Made by a program: the position numbers and the translations under genes
Assembly (NCBI GenBank): GCA_947476825.1
Contig: CANJRV010000028.1
Coordinates: 1 to 32,757 of the forward strand
Source: Bacteroidota bacterium
GTDB lineage: Bacteria; Bacteroidota; Bacteroidia; Chitinophagales; Chitinophagaceae
DNA: 32,757 bases
Reading direction: 5' to 3'
The notes under the pieces: model-generated
Told to the model about the DNA's origin: nothing
What the model saw: the letters and a program-made list of their open reading frames with translations, nothing else
Databases searched by the model: none
Shown: positions 16,278-25,548 of the stretch, piece by piece
Layout: each line of letters starts with the position of its first letter
How positions within the stretch are numbered: position 1 is the first letter of the stretch

Positions 16278-17384
16278 CTATTTCGCAAAAGGATCAGAGA
16301 ACTTAGCATCTGCTAATTGACTTACATCGGTTAATGTTTCTAAGAATTGTACAAGATTTTGTTTTTGGGTAGTAGTCAAGTTTAGTCTTCTGACTGTTGT
16401 ATCGCCAGGTATCCATCCAGTTCTTAGAAATGGGGACAGATTTGGATGGTTTTTTACACCAGAATTGTAATGTTCCACTACATCTGCCAATGTTTTAAAT
16501 CGGCCATCATGCATGTAAGGTGCTGTTAGGGCTACATTGCGTAAAGATGGAATTTTGAAAACACCTTCCATTGACGGATCTGTTTTACCCATTCCCTTAT
16601 CTGCATAATTTAATTCCAGACCAATATTTGCAAAACCTTCATCACCCCATCCTTTTAAATTTGATCCTGAATGACATTGTATGCAACCAGATTGCGCAAA
16701 TAATTGAGCTCCTGCTACTTGACCTGCTGTTAAGCGAGGGTCTGTATTTGTACCCCAAGAGTTCATTAAACCTGTCATATCAGCTAATGAATTATAGCTG
16801 GTCATGCAGCGAAGAAATTGAGCTAAAGCCTTGGAAATTCCATCCTTTGTTACTTCTTTTGAACCAAAAGCTTTTTCGAATAATTCAGGATAATAAGAAG
16901 TTGTTTGCAACTTAGCAGGAAGCGATTCAATTCTTTCCATGCCCATCTCCACATCATGTTTGATGGGTTGCAAAACCATATCTTCTAATTTAGCAGTTCT
17001 ATTATCCCAGAAGAATCCTTTTGCATTTATTAAATTACAAATAGGCATAGAGTTACGGGCTGTTTGGCCAGTATTAAATCCTGGACTAAAAGCTTTAGTA
17101 TCCGAGAAGCCATTTTCTTGATGGTGACACGAAGCACAAGCTTTTTCGTTATTAATAGATAATAATTTATCATAAAATAATACTCTTCCTAAAGTTGCTC
17201 CAGCATCTGTGATTGGATTATCTGCGGGTGTATTATCGGTACTACCTAATGGAATTTGTACGGGAGTATAATTATGAACACCTAAATTCGCAGGTGGGTT
17301 GGAACTACTCTTAAATTTCTTATTGCAATTTACTAAAATTGCAGAGGCAGAAAACAATCCGATAATGATGAGATTTTTTTTCAT
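16278..17384 (-). CDS. Di-heme cytochrome c peroxidase (CcpA/MauG family) lipoprotein
   Basis: The 368-residue protein begins with a lipoprotein-type signal ending LVNC (Cys20). It has two c-type heme motifs, CASCH at residues 83-87 and CIQCH at 234-238, plus the family motifs LGRVLFYDKLLS, HHQENGFSD, FFWDNRT and APYMHDGRFKTL. The family reduces hydrogen peroxide with electrons from small cytochromes, or, in MauG/MbnH-type members, oxidises partner-protein side chains. It would sit in the periplasm, anchored to a membrane. It is the third gene of a run with a propeller lipoprotein and an outer-membrane barrel (10-bp gap to the barrel gene), so a substrate-protein partner is possible. The stop codon is followed by a degenerate copy of its own 3' end. 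Confidence 0.93.
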   Translation of the reverse strand: MKKNLIIIGLFSASAILVNCNKKFKSSSNPPANLGVHNYTPVQIPLGSTDNTPADNPITDAGATLGRVLFYDKLLSINNEKACASCHHQENGFSDTKAFSPGFNTGQTARNSMPICNLINAKGFFWDNRTAKLEDMVLQPIKHDVEMGMERIESLPAKLQTTSYYPELFEKAFGSKEVTKDGISKALAQFLRCMTSYNSLADMTGLMNSWGTNTDPRLTAGQVAGAQLFAQSGCIQCHSGSNLKGWGDEGFANIGLELNYADKGMGKTDPSMEGVFKIPSLRNVALTAPYMHDGRFKTLADVVEHYNSGVKNHPNLSPFLRTGWIPGDTTVRRLNLTTTQKQNLVQFLETLTDVSQLADAKFSDPFAK

Positions 17385-17394
17385 AAATTAAAGT

Positions 17395-18069
17395 TTAGAA
17401 ATGATAAAATAAATAAAAGGAAATTGGGAAATCGACGTTGATTTCTTGTGTGTGATTGGTTTGTTTCTTTCGATTTTCGTTCGGGAATGCAGTAAACTTA
17501 TTGCCCGTTTCTGTGTATGTGTACAGATAAGTAACCATGTATTCTGTCATCAAAGAAATACGATTGGTGAGGTGATAGTTGATTTGTATACCAGGTGCTA
17601 GACCAACTCCCATATTGTATTCATACAATTTGACTAAATCAAATGAAGTCTCAAAATTGCTTTGATCAAGCTTATATTTTACCAATACATTTAATCCCGC
17701 GGAAATGTCCCATTTATTTTGCTTGTGCAAAGGCTTATACGCGCCAAATATTAATTGAGTAGATAAATTGATTATGGTTGTTTTATCATCGAGCTGTTTA
17801 TTCGCTTCCGTTTTGTCCTTCCATTGGGCGTATAAACCTAAGCGATAATGCATTTTTTTTCGATTAGAAAATAAATATAGAATAGGGGCTTTTATGGTAG
17901 CGGCAGAGTCTGTATTATTTTTTGAAATTAATTTGATAATGGGATAAGACAAGTTAATGGCAATTCCATGTTTGTTTTTAGCAACACAAAGAGAATCACA
18001 CGCAAAAGAGGATAGGCTGGATAGACCAATGCATAGAATCAAAAAGTAAATAAATTTAATTTTCATCAT
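17395..18069 (-). CDS. Predicted outer-membrane beta-barrel protein
   Basis: The 224-residue product has a signal peptide (FIYFLILCIGLSSLSSFA, cleavage before CD). Alternating hydrophobic strands follow (YRLGLYAQW, WDISAGLNVLVKY, YNMGVGLAPGIQINYHL, ISLMTEYMVTYLYTY) and the protein ends in Phe (FYLFYHF), the usual outer-membrane targeting signature. The size suits an 8-10-stranded barrel. No family or substrate was recognised. Its ATG overlaps the stop of the upstream lipoprotein gene (TAATG), and the peroxidase gene follows after 10 bp, so the three are probably co-transcribed and translationally coupled. A second ATG immediately follows the first. Confidence 0.75.
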   Translation of the reverse strand: MMKIKFIYFLILCIGLSSLSSFACDSLCVAKNKHGIAINLSYPIIKLISKNNTDSAATIKAPILYLFSNRKKMHYRLGLYAQWKDKTEANKQLDDKTTIINLSTQLIFGAYKPLHKQNKWDISAGLNVLVKYKLDQSNFETSFDLVKLYEYNMGVGLAPGIQINYHLTNRISLMTEYMVTYLYTYTETGNKFTAFPNENRKKQTNHTQEINVDFPISFYLFYHF

Positions 18070-19391
18070 TAGGGAAGATTGGTTTGTTTATTGGATATTA
18101 TTATTTGATTTCCTAATGATCCATTAGAAACCATAATTAAATTCTTGCCTTTCAAGAAATAATAACTATTCGTACTAAAGTAAGAATGGATTAAGGAAAA
18201 ATCTGTTAAACTAAAAGCTTTTATTCTGCTTGTGCTTGAAAATGATTGTGCAAAAATGTATTGGTTATCAGAGGAGAACTTGAAATTTGTGAATTGTTCA
18301 TTAAAGAAATCAGATTGTAAATTACCAATATTCACAAAGGAGGAGCTAAAAATTGCACCAAAAATATCATTTGTCATTAATTGCCCGTTATTAGAAACCG
18401 CAATCTTTCCTGAACTCGCTGAATTCACCTGCATATTTTCTGCATGAGCTAAGGTAGGTAGGCCAGATGCACTTAGATTAAAATTGTAACTATAATAAAG
18501 ACTTCCATTATAACCTGGAGCTAAAATCATGGTTGATTTATCTTTTGATATAGTGATTGAATTGTATTGGCTTAAATTAGAAAGATAAAATTGAGACTCT
18601 AACTGATGTGTGCTTGCATTATACACCCACAAAGAATCCGTATTGTCATTTAACAAATAAAGATGATTTTGATAAACATCAAATGAGGTAAAATTAGGAC
18701 TACTAAGATTGAAATTAAATGTTTCTTTTTTTGTCATAGTAGTTGCATCATAACTGGAAACAGAATAGTAATTATTCATGACATACACTTCTTTGTCGCC
18801 ATTCGCTTGCGTATTAAATTTTAATTTGTCATCATAAAAAAAATTTGTAGACAAACCTCCATCAATTGTTTTTGAATTTAGTTTTATGGTATTATTTGTA
18901 TTGTCATAAATTTTGACAATATTATTAGATAAAAAATAGATATAATCCAATTCGGGATTATAATAGGCATTGTCAAAACTGCCATTGATAACGATATTGT
19001 TAGTGCTGTTTTTAACACTACCGCTACTTAAGGTTCGCATAGCGAGCTTCGCAATTACTTTATAATATACATTGGAACTAATGCCAAATAACAAGGAATC
19101 AGTAAATGAATTCTTGTCCCGATCACTGATTGTAGCTATTCTAAAGTTAATATTCAAAGGTTCATCTGGAGTAGGCTCTGGTAGGGGATAATCAGAACGG
19201 TAAATTTCATAATTAATAAAATCACTTGTATTTACTTTATCCCATTGTAACAAATAACCATTTTCGCCTTCTTGTACTGTTAAGCTGATTGTTTCTTTGG
19301 CTAGATTATTCGGATTATTCTTTTTGCAGGCAGTTGTAAACATGCAAATGACTAAAGCAGTAATACTTAAAATCCGAAACATACTATACAT
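18069..19391 (-). CDS. FN3/beta-propeller lipoprotein, function unknown
   Basis: This 440-residue lipoprotein has a signal ending FTTAC (Cys22) followed by KKNN. Residues ~35-115 resemble a fibronectin type III domain (YLLQWDKV, INYEIYRSD, VYYKVIAKL). The remainder consists of repeated four-strand units (YNPELDYIYFLSNN, KEVYVMNNYYSVSSYD, FTSFDVYQNHLYLLND, NQYIFAQSFSSTSRIKAFS) like a YncE/WD40-type propeller. It is probably anchored in the outer membrane and offers a protein-binding surface. It is first in the run with the barrel and the di-heme peroxidase, so it may hold or be the partner of that enzyme; this is inference. An internal ATG at codon 4 is an alternative start. Confidence 0.75.
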   Translation of the reverse strand: MYSMFRILSITALVICMFTTACKKNNPNNLAKETISLTVQEGENGYLLQWDKVNTSDFINYEIYRSDYPLPEPTPDEPLNINFRIATISDRDKNSFTDSLLFGISSNVYYKVIAKLAMRTLSSGSVKNSTNNIVINGSFDNAYYNPELDYIYFLSNNIVKIYDNTNNTIKLNSKTIDGGLSTNFFYDDKLKFNTQANGDKEVYVMNNYYSVSSYDATTMTKKETFNFNLSSPNFTSFDVYQNHLYLLNDNTDSLWVYNASTHQLESQFYLSNLSQYNSITISKDKSTMILAPGYNGSLYYSYNFNLSASGLPTLAHAENMQVNSASSGKIAVSNNGQLMTNDIFGAIFSSSFVNIGNLQSDFFNEQFTNFKFSSDNQYIFAQSFSSTSRIKAFSLTDFSLIHSYFSTNSYYFLKGKNLIMVSNGSLGNQIIISNKQTNLP

Positions 19392-19612
19392 AAAATAATA
19401 AATTGGTAAACGAATATAAAATTTATTTTCGTGTGTAGACGTATCCGGTTAAAGGAATGTTAGTTTTTTGCACAAATTATTTTTTCTTCAGTGGACGGCT
19501 TTACATCAATAATAATAAACCGAAAGCATTTTATCTTTTTTGAAAGAACGATAACATAATACCATCTGCAATTTGAGAATAGAGTATAACCTCGTATTAT
19601 AGACGAATGATA

Positions 19613-20281
19613 TTACTTATTGGAACTATCTTGGTGCTTTAATACTTTCGCTTCAAAGCAAAAAATCAGTTCTTCAGCAATATTGGTATTGTAATCACCT
19701 ACACGTTCTAATCGGCGAACCGTCGATGCAAGATCTAATAACGCTCTTGTTTGTTCCGTGTCTTTTTTGATTGCGGCAACCACAATTTCTATACCATTAT
19801 CATGCAATGCATTTAGGGCCATATCCATTTCGAATACATGATGGGCAGATTGCGGATTCCCTGAAATGAGGGCAACAATATTTTCTGTAATCATTTCATT
19901 TGCAATTTCAAACATGGTTAGAATATCCAAATCTTCTAGTAACTGCTCGTCATATCTTAGTTCTAATTCTAATACATTATTCGCAATGTTTTTCGCATAA
20001 TCACCCATGCGTTCCAGATGAGAATTTATTTTATAATAGGCAAAAACAGCGCGCATGTCTTGTGCCACTGGATTATACAATGCAACAATATTTTCGCAAA
20101 GAGAATCTATTTTTAATTCATAGGCATTCACTCTTTTTTCGGTATGTAAAACCTGATTGGCAATACTTTTATCAAAATGCAATAAGGCATCACGACTTCT
20201 TGTCAATTGTGTTTGTACTAAATTTGCCATGTCTTGTAAATCTTTCTTAAGATCTAAAAGAACTTGTTCTAAATGCGTCAT
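19613..20281 (-). CDS. phoU: PhoU phosphate-signalling regulator
   Basis: The product is 222 residues, all helical, made of two three-helix PhoU repeats. The metal-binding signatures HLERMGDYAKNIA and RLERVGDYNTNIAEE, one per repeat, are intact. PhoU links the Pst transporter to the PhoR/PhoB sensor system and damps phosphate uptake when phosphate is ample. It is the last gene of the pst operon, 23 bp after pstB. It ends about 220 bp before the next operon, without an obvious strong terminator. Confidence 0.95.
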   Translation of the reverse strand: MTHLEQVLLDLKKDLQDMANLVQTQLTRSRDALLHFDKSIANQVLHTEKRVNAYELKIDSLCENIVALYNPVAQDMRAVFAYYKINSHLERMGDYAKNIANNVLELELRYDEQLLEDLDILTMFEIANEMITENIVALISGNPQSAHHVFEMDMALNALHDNGIEIVVAAIKKDTEQTRALLDLASTVRRLERVGDYNTNIAEELIFCFEAKVLKHQDSSNK

Positions 20282-20304
20282 CTTATCTGTTTTGTGTTTA
20301 AATA

Positions 20305-21057
20305 TTATCCAAAGCGACCAGTTACATAGTTGGTTGTACGCTCTTTACTGGGGTTGGTAAAAATAGTTTTTGTATCGTCATATTCCACCAATTCGCCCAT
20401 ATAAAAGAAAGCAGTTCTATCACTAACTCTAGCGGCTTGTTGCATACTATGGGTTACAATAATTATTGTAAATTTTTCTTTTAGTTCATAAATCAACTCT
20501 TCTATTTTCGCTGTTGAAATTGGGTCCAATGCGGAGGCAGGTTCATCCATAAGTAAAATACTTGGTTCATTTGCCAATGCTCTTGCAATACAGAGACGTT
20601 GTTGTTGTCCGCCAGAAAGTTGTAAAGCACTTCGATGTAAGATCAATTTTACCTCATCCCATAATGCACTTTGTTTAAGGGCTAATTCTACTCGGTCATT
20701 AATTTCAGATGTAGATTTCATGCCATTCACTTTAAGTCCAAATGCCACATTTTCCCATATACTTTTTGGAAAAGGATTTGGTTTTTGAAATACCATGCCA
20801 ACTTGTTTACGAAGTCCTTCTACATTCACTTTAGGGGCATAAATATTATTTCCTTCTATAAGAACTTCTCCTTCAATTTTAATGCCATCAATCAAATCAT
20901 TCATCCGATTAAACAAACGAAGTAAAGTGGATTTGCCACAACCAGAAGGACCAATGAATGCCGTTACAGAATTCTTTTGCATTGCCATAGAAATATTTTT
21001 CAATGCAATAGAAGAGCCGTAATAAAAATTTAGATTTTTAGTTTCTAACTGAGACAT
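20305..21057 (-). CDS. pstB: Phosphate ABC transporter ATPase PstB
   Basis: The 250-residue ATPase has Walker [10 protein letters not shown] (36-44), a Q-loop in [11 protein letters not shown], the signature LSGGQQQR, Walker [10 protein letters not shown] and the switch histidine VTHSM. The [15 protein letters not shown] stretch and the final YVTGRFG are characteristic of PstB. It drives phosphate import with PstA and PstC at the inner membrane. The frame extends to an ATG at 21105, but the start at 21057, one base after the pstA stop codon, fits the family length and N-terminus ([14 protein letters not shown]). Confidence 0.97.
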   Translation of the reverse strand: MSQLETKNLNFYYGSSIALKNISMAMQKNSVTAFIGPSGCGKSTLLRLFNRMNDLIDGIKIEGEVLIEGNNIYAPKVNVEGLRKQVGMVFQKPNPFPKSIWENVAFGLKVNGMKSTSEINDRVELALKQSALWDEVKLILHRSALQLSGGQQQRLCIARALANEPSILLMDEPASALDPISTAKIEELIYELKEKFTIIIVTHSMQQAARVSDRTAFFYMGELVEYDDTKTIFTNPSKERTTNYVTGRFG

Positions 21058-21058
21058 A

Positions 21059-21913
21059 TTATGCTTTATATTTTTTATTAAAATAATTTCGAATAAGGTT
21101 TGCAATCACATTGGTAACTAATACGATGAAGACCAATACGAACGCAGTACCATAAGCTACGGGTCTTGATGCTTCTATGTTTGTGCCACTTGTTGTCAAC
21201 ACATATAGGTGATAGGGTAGTGCCATTACTTGATCAAAAATACTATGTGGTAGTTTTGGTAAGAAATACGCCGCAACAGTAAATAATATAGCAGCAGTTT
21301 CGCCTGATACACGACCTATAGACAATATGATACCAGTGATTACATTCGGAAATGCCAATGGTAATATTACTTTTTTGATGGTATATAATTTAGTCGCCCC
21401 CATGGCATAACTAGCTAATCTATAGCTATCATCTACGCTTTTTAATGATTCTTCTGTAGTGCGAATGATAATAGGTAAAACCAATAGGCCTAAGGTAAGC
21501 GAGCCGGCTAAAATGGAATCGCCAAAATGTAAACGGTTCACGAATAATGCCATGCCAAATAAACCAAAAACAATAGATGGTACGCCCGCCAAATTGTTGG
21601 TCATGAGTTGTATAAAACTTTTCAATTTCCCGTCTTTCAAATATTCATTCAAATAAATACCAGAAAAGACCCCAATAGGAAATGCAAAAATTAAACTCCC
21701 TGCAATGAGATAAAGGGTGCCAATAATAGCTGGAAAAATACCACCTTTTACCATCCCTTCTTCTGGGGATTTTGTAAGAAAATCCCAACTAATTGCTTGT
21801 GCACCTCTTATGGTAATAAAATATAAAATAGCGAATAATAGGATGACTACCATGATACTCATGATACGAAATGTCCAAAAAATGATTTGCTGTATTAGTG
21901 CTTTCTTATTCAT
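21059..21913 (-). CDS. pstA: Phosphate ABC transporter permease PstA
   Basis: The 284-residue inner-membrane permease has about six transmembrane helices and the conserved cytoplasmic loop typical of the binding-protein-dependent permease family ([20 protein letters not shown], then GETAAILFT). The ATG at 21913 overlaps the pstC stop (TAATG), which implies translational coupling; an extension upstream to 21988 lies inside pstC and is not credible. It pairs with PstC to form the phosphate channel. Confidence 0.96.
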   Translation of the reverse strand: MNKKALIQQIIFWTFRIMSIMVVILLFAILYFITIRGAQAISWDFLTKSPEEGMVKGGIFPAIIGTLYLIAGSLIFAFPIGVFSGIYLNEYLKDGKLKSFIQLMTNNLAGVPSIVFGLFGMALFVNRLHFGDSILAGSLTLGLLVLPIIIRTTEESLKSVDDSYRLASYAMGATKLYTIKKVILPLAFPNVITGIILSIGRVSGETAAILFTVAAYFLPKLPHSIFDQVMALPYHLYVLTTSGTNIEASRPVAYGTAFVLVFIVLVTNVIANLIRNYFNKKYKA

Positions 21914-23103
21914 TATTTTACTCTTTTCTTTTTCAATACCAATTGTACATATATATTGAGTATCATGGTGAATAAAAATAGGATACAACCTAGAGCAAAC
22001 AAGGCTTTGAAGTGAAGTCCGCCATAAGATGCCTCACCTAATTCGGCAGCTATAGTTGCAGGTATTGTTCGAACTGGTTGCAGATAAGAGTGTGGAATAT
22101 TAGCAGCATTACCCGTTACCATCAATACTGCCATGGTTTCTCCTACTGCTCTACCTATTCCTAAAACAATACCAGCTAAAATACCGGACTTAGCATATGG
22201 TAAAACAACTTTATGTATTGTTTGCCATTGAGAAGCACCCATTGCTAAACTGGCCTCACGCATCGTGTTTGGAACATTACGAATAGCATCTTCTGCTATG
22301 GAAACAATAGTAGGTAATGCCATAATACCCAAAACGATACTTCCAGCTAAAGCGGTTTCACCAACATCCAAATGAAATAATTTTTGGATTAATGGTACAA
22401 TCACAATCAATCCAAAAAATCCATACACTACACTTGGGATGCCAGCCAGTAATTCAATGATTGGTTTTAAAATTTTGCGTACTCGAGGGTGTGCAATTTC
22501 TGCCATGTAAATTGCACAAGCCAAACCAAATGGCAGTGCCAATAATATAGCACCAAGACTCACCCACAAAGTACCTAATAATAAAGGCAATACACCCATC
22601 TGTGCAACTGGCCTTGCAGAGGGAAGCCAATCTTTTCCTTTTACGAAATTATATACAGAGATACTGCCAACTTGAATCTCTTTGCCATGAAAATTCTTTG
22701 GTAAATTTTTCCTTGGAAAATAAGCTAATGTATTCTCATGATTTTTTACATAATCATTCATACAAGTATCCAAATATTCGAGATCAGAACCGACTTGTTC
22801 GTCACTATAAAAGTTAGAAAGATCATCAATGCTAAATAAGTTGATTTCCTCATCTTTACCACCCAATTGTTTCCAATTGGTAATGTTTTGATCAAAGACA
22901 TTTTTAATACTGGTAGCATCAATTTCAGACACAGGATTTGACGCATTCACAGTGAGCACATATCCTTCTTCTAATTGACTTTTATTAAACATGCCTATTC
23001 CTTCTTTAAAAAGGAATACTATAATCAATAATACCGTCAAGCTAGTTACTAAACTGCTACCTGCGAGAATACCGACTTGTATTTTTTCAATTATCTTTTT
23101 CAA
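21913..23103 (-). CDS. pstC: Phosphate ABC transporter permease PstC with PstS-like insert
   Basis: The product has 396 residues, about 90-100 more than typical PstC. TM1 spans ~14-33; residues ~47-165 are a periplasmic insert; TM2-TM6 follow from ~170, with the permease loop SLAMGASQWQTIHKVVLPYA and GRAVGETMAVLMV. The insert's first half (LTVNASNPVSEIDATSIK, then ITNWK at 74-78 and GGKDEEI) aligns with PstS residues 100-155 (ITNWK at 127-131), though the phosphate-contacting SSSGT is not kept. It probably docks with, or replaces part of, the binding protein. It starts 74 bp after pstS, beyond a terminator-like hairpin, and overlaps pstA by one base. Confidence 0.95.
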   Translation of the reverse strand: MKKIIEKIQVGILAGSSLVTSLTVLLIIVFLFKEGIGMFNKSQLEEGYVLTVNASNPVSEIDATSIKNVFDQNITNWKQLGGKDEEINLFSIDDLSNFYSDEQVGSDLEYLDTCMNDYVKNHENTLAYFPRKNLPKNFHGKEIQVGSISVYNFVKGKDWLPSARPVAQMGVLPLLLGTLWVSLGAILLALPFGLACAIYMAEIAHPRVRKILKPIIELLAGIPSVVYGFFGLIVIVPLIQKLFHLDVGETALAGSIVLGIMALPTIVSIAEDAIRNVPNTMREASLAMGASQWQTIHKVVLPYAKSGILAGIVLGIGRAVGETMAVLMVTGNAANIPHSYLQPVRTIPATIAAELGEASYGGLHFKALFALGCILFLFTMILNIYVQLVLKKKRVK

Positions 23104-23121
23104 ATCTTCTTATTAATAAAA

Positions 23122-23154
23122 AATAGGAGGTAAAAATAATCATTACCCCCTATT
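23122..23154 (-). terminator. Terminator-like hairpin between pstS and pstC
   Basis: On the minus-strand RNA AAUAGGGGGUAA (23154-23143) pairs with UUACCUCCUAUU (23133-23122), twelve pairs including one G-U, around a 9-nt loop; a short U run follows. The G-U pair exists only on this strand, which fits an RNA function. It could partly terminate transcription after pstS, or protect the pstS message, so that more binding protein than permease is made. Confidence 0.65.
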
Positions 23155-23177
23155 CTTCATGTTATTTTTAAAATAAT

Positions 23178-23987
23178 TTATAGAGCCAAATAACCAACTT
23201 TATCAATGATTGCTTGACCAGCTGCAGAAAGTACGAAATCAACGAATGGTTTTACTTTAGCTTCTACATTGGTATTGTAGTAGAAAAACAATGGTCTTAC
23301 AATTGGGTATTTACCAGCTTTAGCGTTTGCTCTTGTTGGTTCAATATAATTTTTTCCTCTATCATAACTTACAGCAAGTTGACGCACTTTTGGATTGTCA
23401 TAAGCCATGCCGATATAACCAATTGCGCCTTTTGTTTGTCCAACACTTTGAACAATTGCACCTGTTGCTGGCATTGCCAAAACAGAAGAAGCAAAGTTCT
23501 TTTTGTTTAGTACGTGCTCTTTAAAAAACTCATAAGTTCCACTACTACTCTCACGGCTATACACAACAATTTTCATGTCATCTCCACCTACTTCTTTCCA
23601 ATTGGTGATCTTTCCAGTGAATATACCTTCCAATTGTTCGCGAGTTAATTTAGTTACTTTATTCGCTGGATTTACTACCACTGATAAAGCATCTTTGCCA
23701 ATAGTAACCTCTTTGATTTTTTTACCCGCATCTGTTAATTTTATTTTTTCATCCATTTTTATTTTGCGAGATGAAGTAGCAATGTCTGTGGTGCCATCGA
23801 TTAAGGCAGCAATGCCAACACCGCTACCGCCACCCGTTACAGAGACTTGCGCTTTTCCTGTTTTGTTGTAGCTTTCTGCTTCACCTTGTGCTATTGGAAG
23901 CACGGTATCACTTCCTTTCAATTTAATATTTTGTGCAATACTTGCTGAGGTAATTAATACCGTTAATGCAATGAGAATCTTTTTCAT
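23178..23987 (-). CDS. pstS: Periplasmic phosphate-binding protein PstS
   Basis: The 269-residue protein has a signal peptide (MKKILIALTVLITSASIA/QN). The phosphate-contact motifs are GSDTV (25-29), TGGGSGVG (51-58), DIATSSR (68-74) and SRESSSGTYEFF (144-155), and late in the protein IGYIGMAY and ANAKAGKYPIVRPLFFYY. It captures phosphate in the periplasm and delivers it to PstCAB. It lies 24 bp after the porin gene and 74 bp before pstC, separated from pstC by a hairpin that probably sets its higher expression. Confidence 0.97.
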   Translation of the reverse strand: MKKILIALTVLITSASIAQNIKLKGSDTVLPIAQGEAESYNKTGKAQVSVTGGGSGVGIAALIDGTTDIATSSRKIKMDEKIKLTDAGKKIKEVTIGKDALSVVVNPANKVTKLTREQLEGIFTGKITNWKEVGGDDMKIVVYSRESSSGTYEFFKEHVLNKKNFASSVLAMPATGAIVQSVGQTKGAIGYIGMAYDNPKVRQLAVSYDRGKNYIEPTRANAKAGKYPIVRPLFFYYNTNVEAKVKPFVDFVLSAAGQAIIDKVGYLAL

Positions 23988-24011
23988 GTTTTAATTTTTG
24001 TTTAGTTGCGT

Positions 24012-25340
24012 TTAAAAAAATCTATATTGAACTCTTAAAGTGAGAACGTTATCTTTTACATCTTGGGTATAGCCCGCAAGTTGTGTTGCTTTGTTTTTAA
24101 CCATGTCTGCATAAATAAGGAATCTCCAATTTTCATCCAAGTTATAATAATATCCTAATCCCAATGTGCTAAATTTGATATCTGAAGCCGTTAAGTTTGT
24201 TCCTTTCTGTCCTATTTGACTTTCAGTCACCTTTGTATTTGGATCATACCAATCATACTTGATTACTATATTATGTTTGCTATGTAAAATATTTTGAACC
24301 CAATAAAAATACGCACCATTGAACGATCTAGTATAGGAATGATCAGTTGCTCCAGTTGCTAAAGTTCTTGGGGTTGCAGAACCTGTTGGCGTTCCAGTTT
24401 GATTACCGAAAATATATTCTGCTCTCAAAGAAGTGATGCCTCCTTTCCAATCCACATTTACTTGCCCATCTACACCTTTATAAATTTGTTTAGAAAAGGC
24501 ACTCAAGTTGTCTGCAGAAGAATCCACAATATTCCAATTCGGATTACCATCTGCATTCGTACCTAATTCGTACTTGAATTTGGTTGCATTCTTATGCCCA
24601 CCATTATAATAACTCACACCTCCTGAATACTTTACGGATTCAGATTTATTATTTTTAAAGAAGGTTAATCTCCCAATGAAATCTTTTTTGCGATCAAAAT
24701 CGTTATTTAAAACCCCTGTTCCATTATATACAGCACCTTGCAGTTTGAAAAAATTAAATCGAGAGGTTTTTGTTGGCTGTATAAATACCTCAGCTCCTAA
24801 ATCCTTTTCTCCAGGGAATAAAGTTTGGCTCATTCTTCCACGTTCAGGTGTTTCTCTGGTACCGCTAGAATATACGACTTCATATCCAAATACTTTGTCG
24901 AATGCCCCAACACGTAACCCAATCCATTTAGCACATGGTAGAAGTCCCATTAAATAGGCATCACGCAAAGTAACACCAGTTTGTATGAAATCGATTTGAA
25001 AAACAGCCGCCCCCATAGTATTCATTTCTTCATCTTGTTTATCCCAAACAAATTTTAAACGAGCACGTCTAATTCCAAACCGTTTATCTACATCTTTTGC
25101 AAAAGCCCCACCTGCGTAAGAATTAATTATACCCATTGAATCCGTCATTTGAAATTGAGCATGAACATATCCAGTAATTTTTAAGTGCGATAGTTTTTGC
25201 AAGGTATTATCCATGGTTTGCACAGAATTTTCAATAGTAGAAATTCTTTTTTCCATGTTTTCTTCTGGAGTTTCCTCTTGTGCAAATCCAGTGAAGCTTG
25301 CTGTTAATAGCAGCAGGCTAATCATTGAAATTTTCTTCAT
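24012..25340 (-). CDS. OprP/OprO-family phosphate-selective porin
   Basis: The 442-residue outer-membrane protein has a signal peptide ending TGFA/QEE, then a short coiled coil (EKRISTIENSVQTMDNTLQKL, ~30-50) that probably trimerises in the periplasm. A beta-barrel follows, with repeated amphipathic strands, the family motif FGIRRARLKFVWD, and a terminal YRFF. Porins of this family pass phosphate or polyphosphate across the outer membrane. Its position as first gene of the pst operon, 24 bp before pstS, strongly supports a phosphate role here. The promoter region lies upstream at about 25360-25420. Confidence 0.9.
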   Translation of the reverse strand: MKKISMISLLLLTASFTGFAQEETPEENMEKRISTIENSVQTMDNTLQKLSHLKITGYVHAQFQMTDSMGIINSYAGGAFAKDVDKRFGIRRARLKFVWDKQDEEMNTMGAAVFQIDFIQTGVTLRDAYLMGLLPCAKWIGLRVGAFDKVFGYEVVYSSGTRETPERGRMSQTLFPGEKDLGAEVFIQPTKTSRFNFFKLQGAVYNGTGVLNNDFDRKKDFIGRLTFFKNNKSESVKYSGGVSYYNGGHKNATKFKYELGTNADGNPNWNIVDSSADNLSAFSKQIYKGVDGQVNVDWKGGITSLRAEYIFGNQTGTPTGSATPRTLATGATDHSYTRSFNGAYFYWVQNILHSKHNIVIKYDWYDPNTKVTESQIGQKGTNLTASDIKFSTLGLGYYYNLDENWRFLIYADMVKNKATQLAGYTQDVKDNVLTLRVQYRFF

Positions 25341-25359
25341 TTTTTTATTGTTTAGGGCG

Positions 25360-25415
25360 CAAAGATGCGAAGCCTATACAACAACAATGTTTTTTTAGTA
25401 TTACCTAATTGTTAA
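25360..25415 (-). promoter_or_regulatory. Candidate promoter and Pho-type operator of the pst operon
   Basis: On the minus strand CATCTTTG (25367-25360) is one base off TAnnTTTG, with TTG 17 bp upstream (25387-25385), 20 bp before the porin ATG. Further upstream TTAACAATTAGGTAA (25415-25401) is an imperfect dyad and an 11-bp-spaced near direct repeat (TTAAC/GTAAT), at about -45 to -60, where a PhoB-type activator would bind. The operator assignment rests on position and loose motif only. Confidence 0.3.
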
Positions 25416-25548
25416 GTTTATTTTTTTTATTTGGCGACGAACATGAATTTTGTACTTAAAATTTATTTTCCCTATAATATTTAAGCAACACTCGCACAAT
25501 TATTCTAATACGTCCATTGGTTCGACCTACAAAAATGAAATTGAATAC

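Noticed and set aside
19558-19567. Third occurrence of AATACCATCT, the outer arm of the PH-gene hairpin
   Set aside because: A single 10-mer without a partner arm in AT-rich DNA is expected occasionally by chance.
21914-21988. Upstream start for pstA inside pstC
   Set aside because: The extra residues are polar and the family N-terminus begins at 21913, which overlaps the pstC stop in a typical coupled arrangement.
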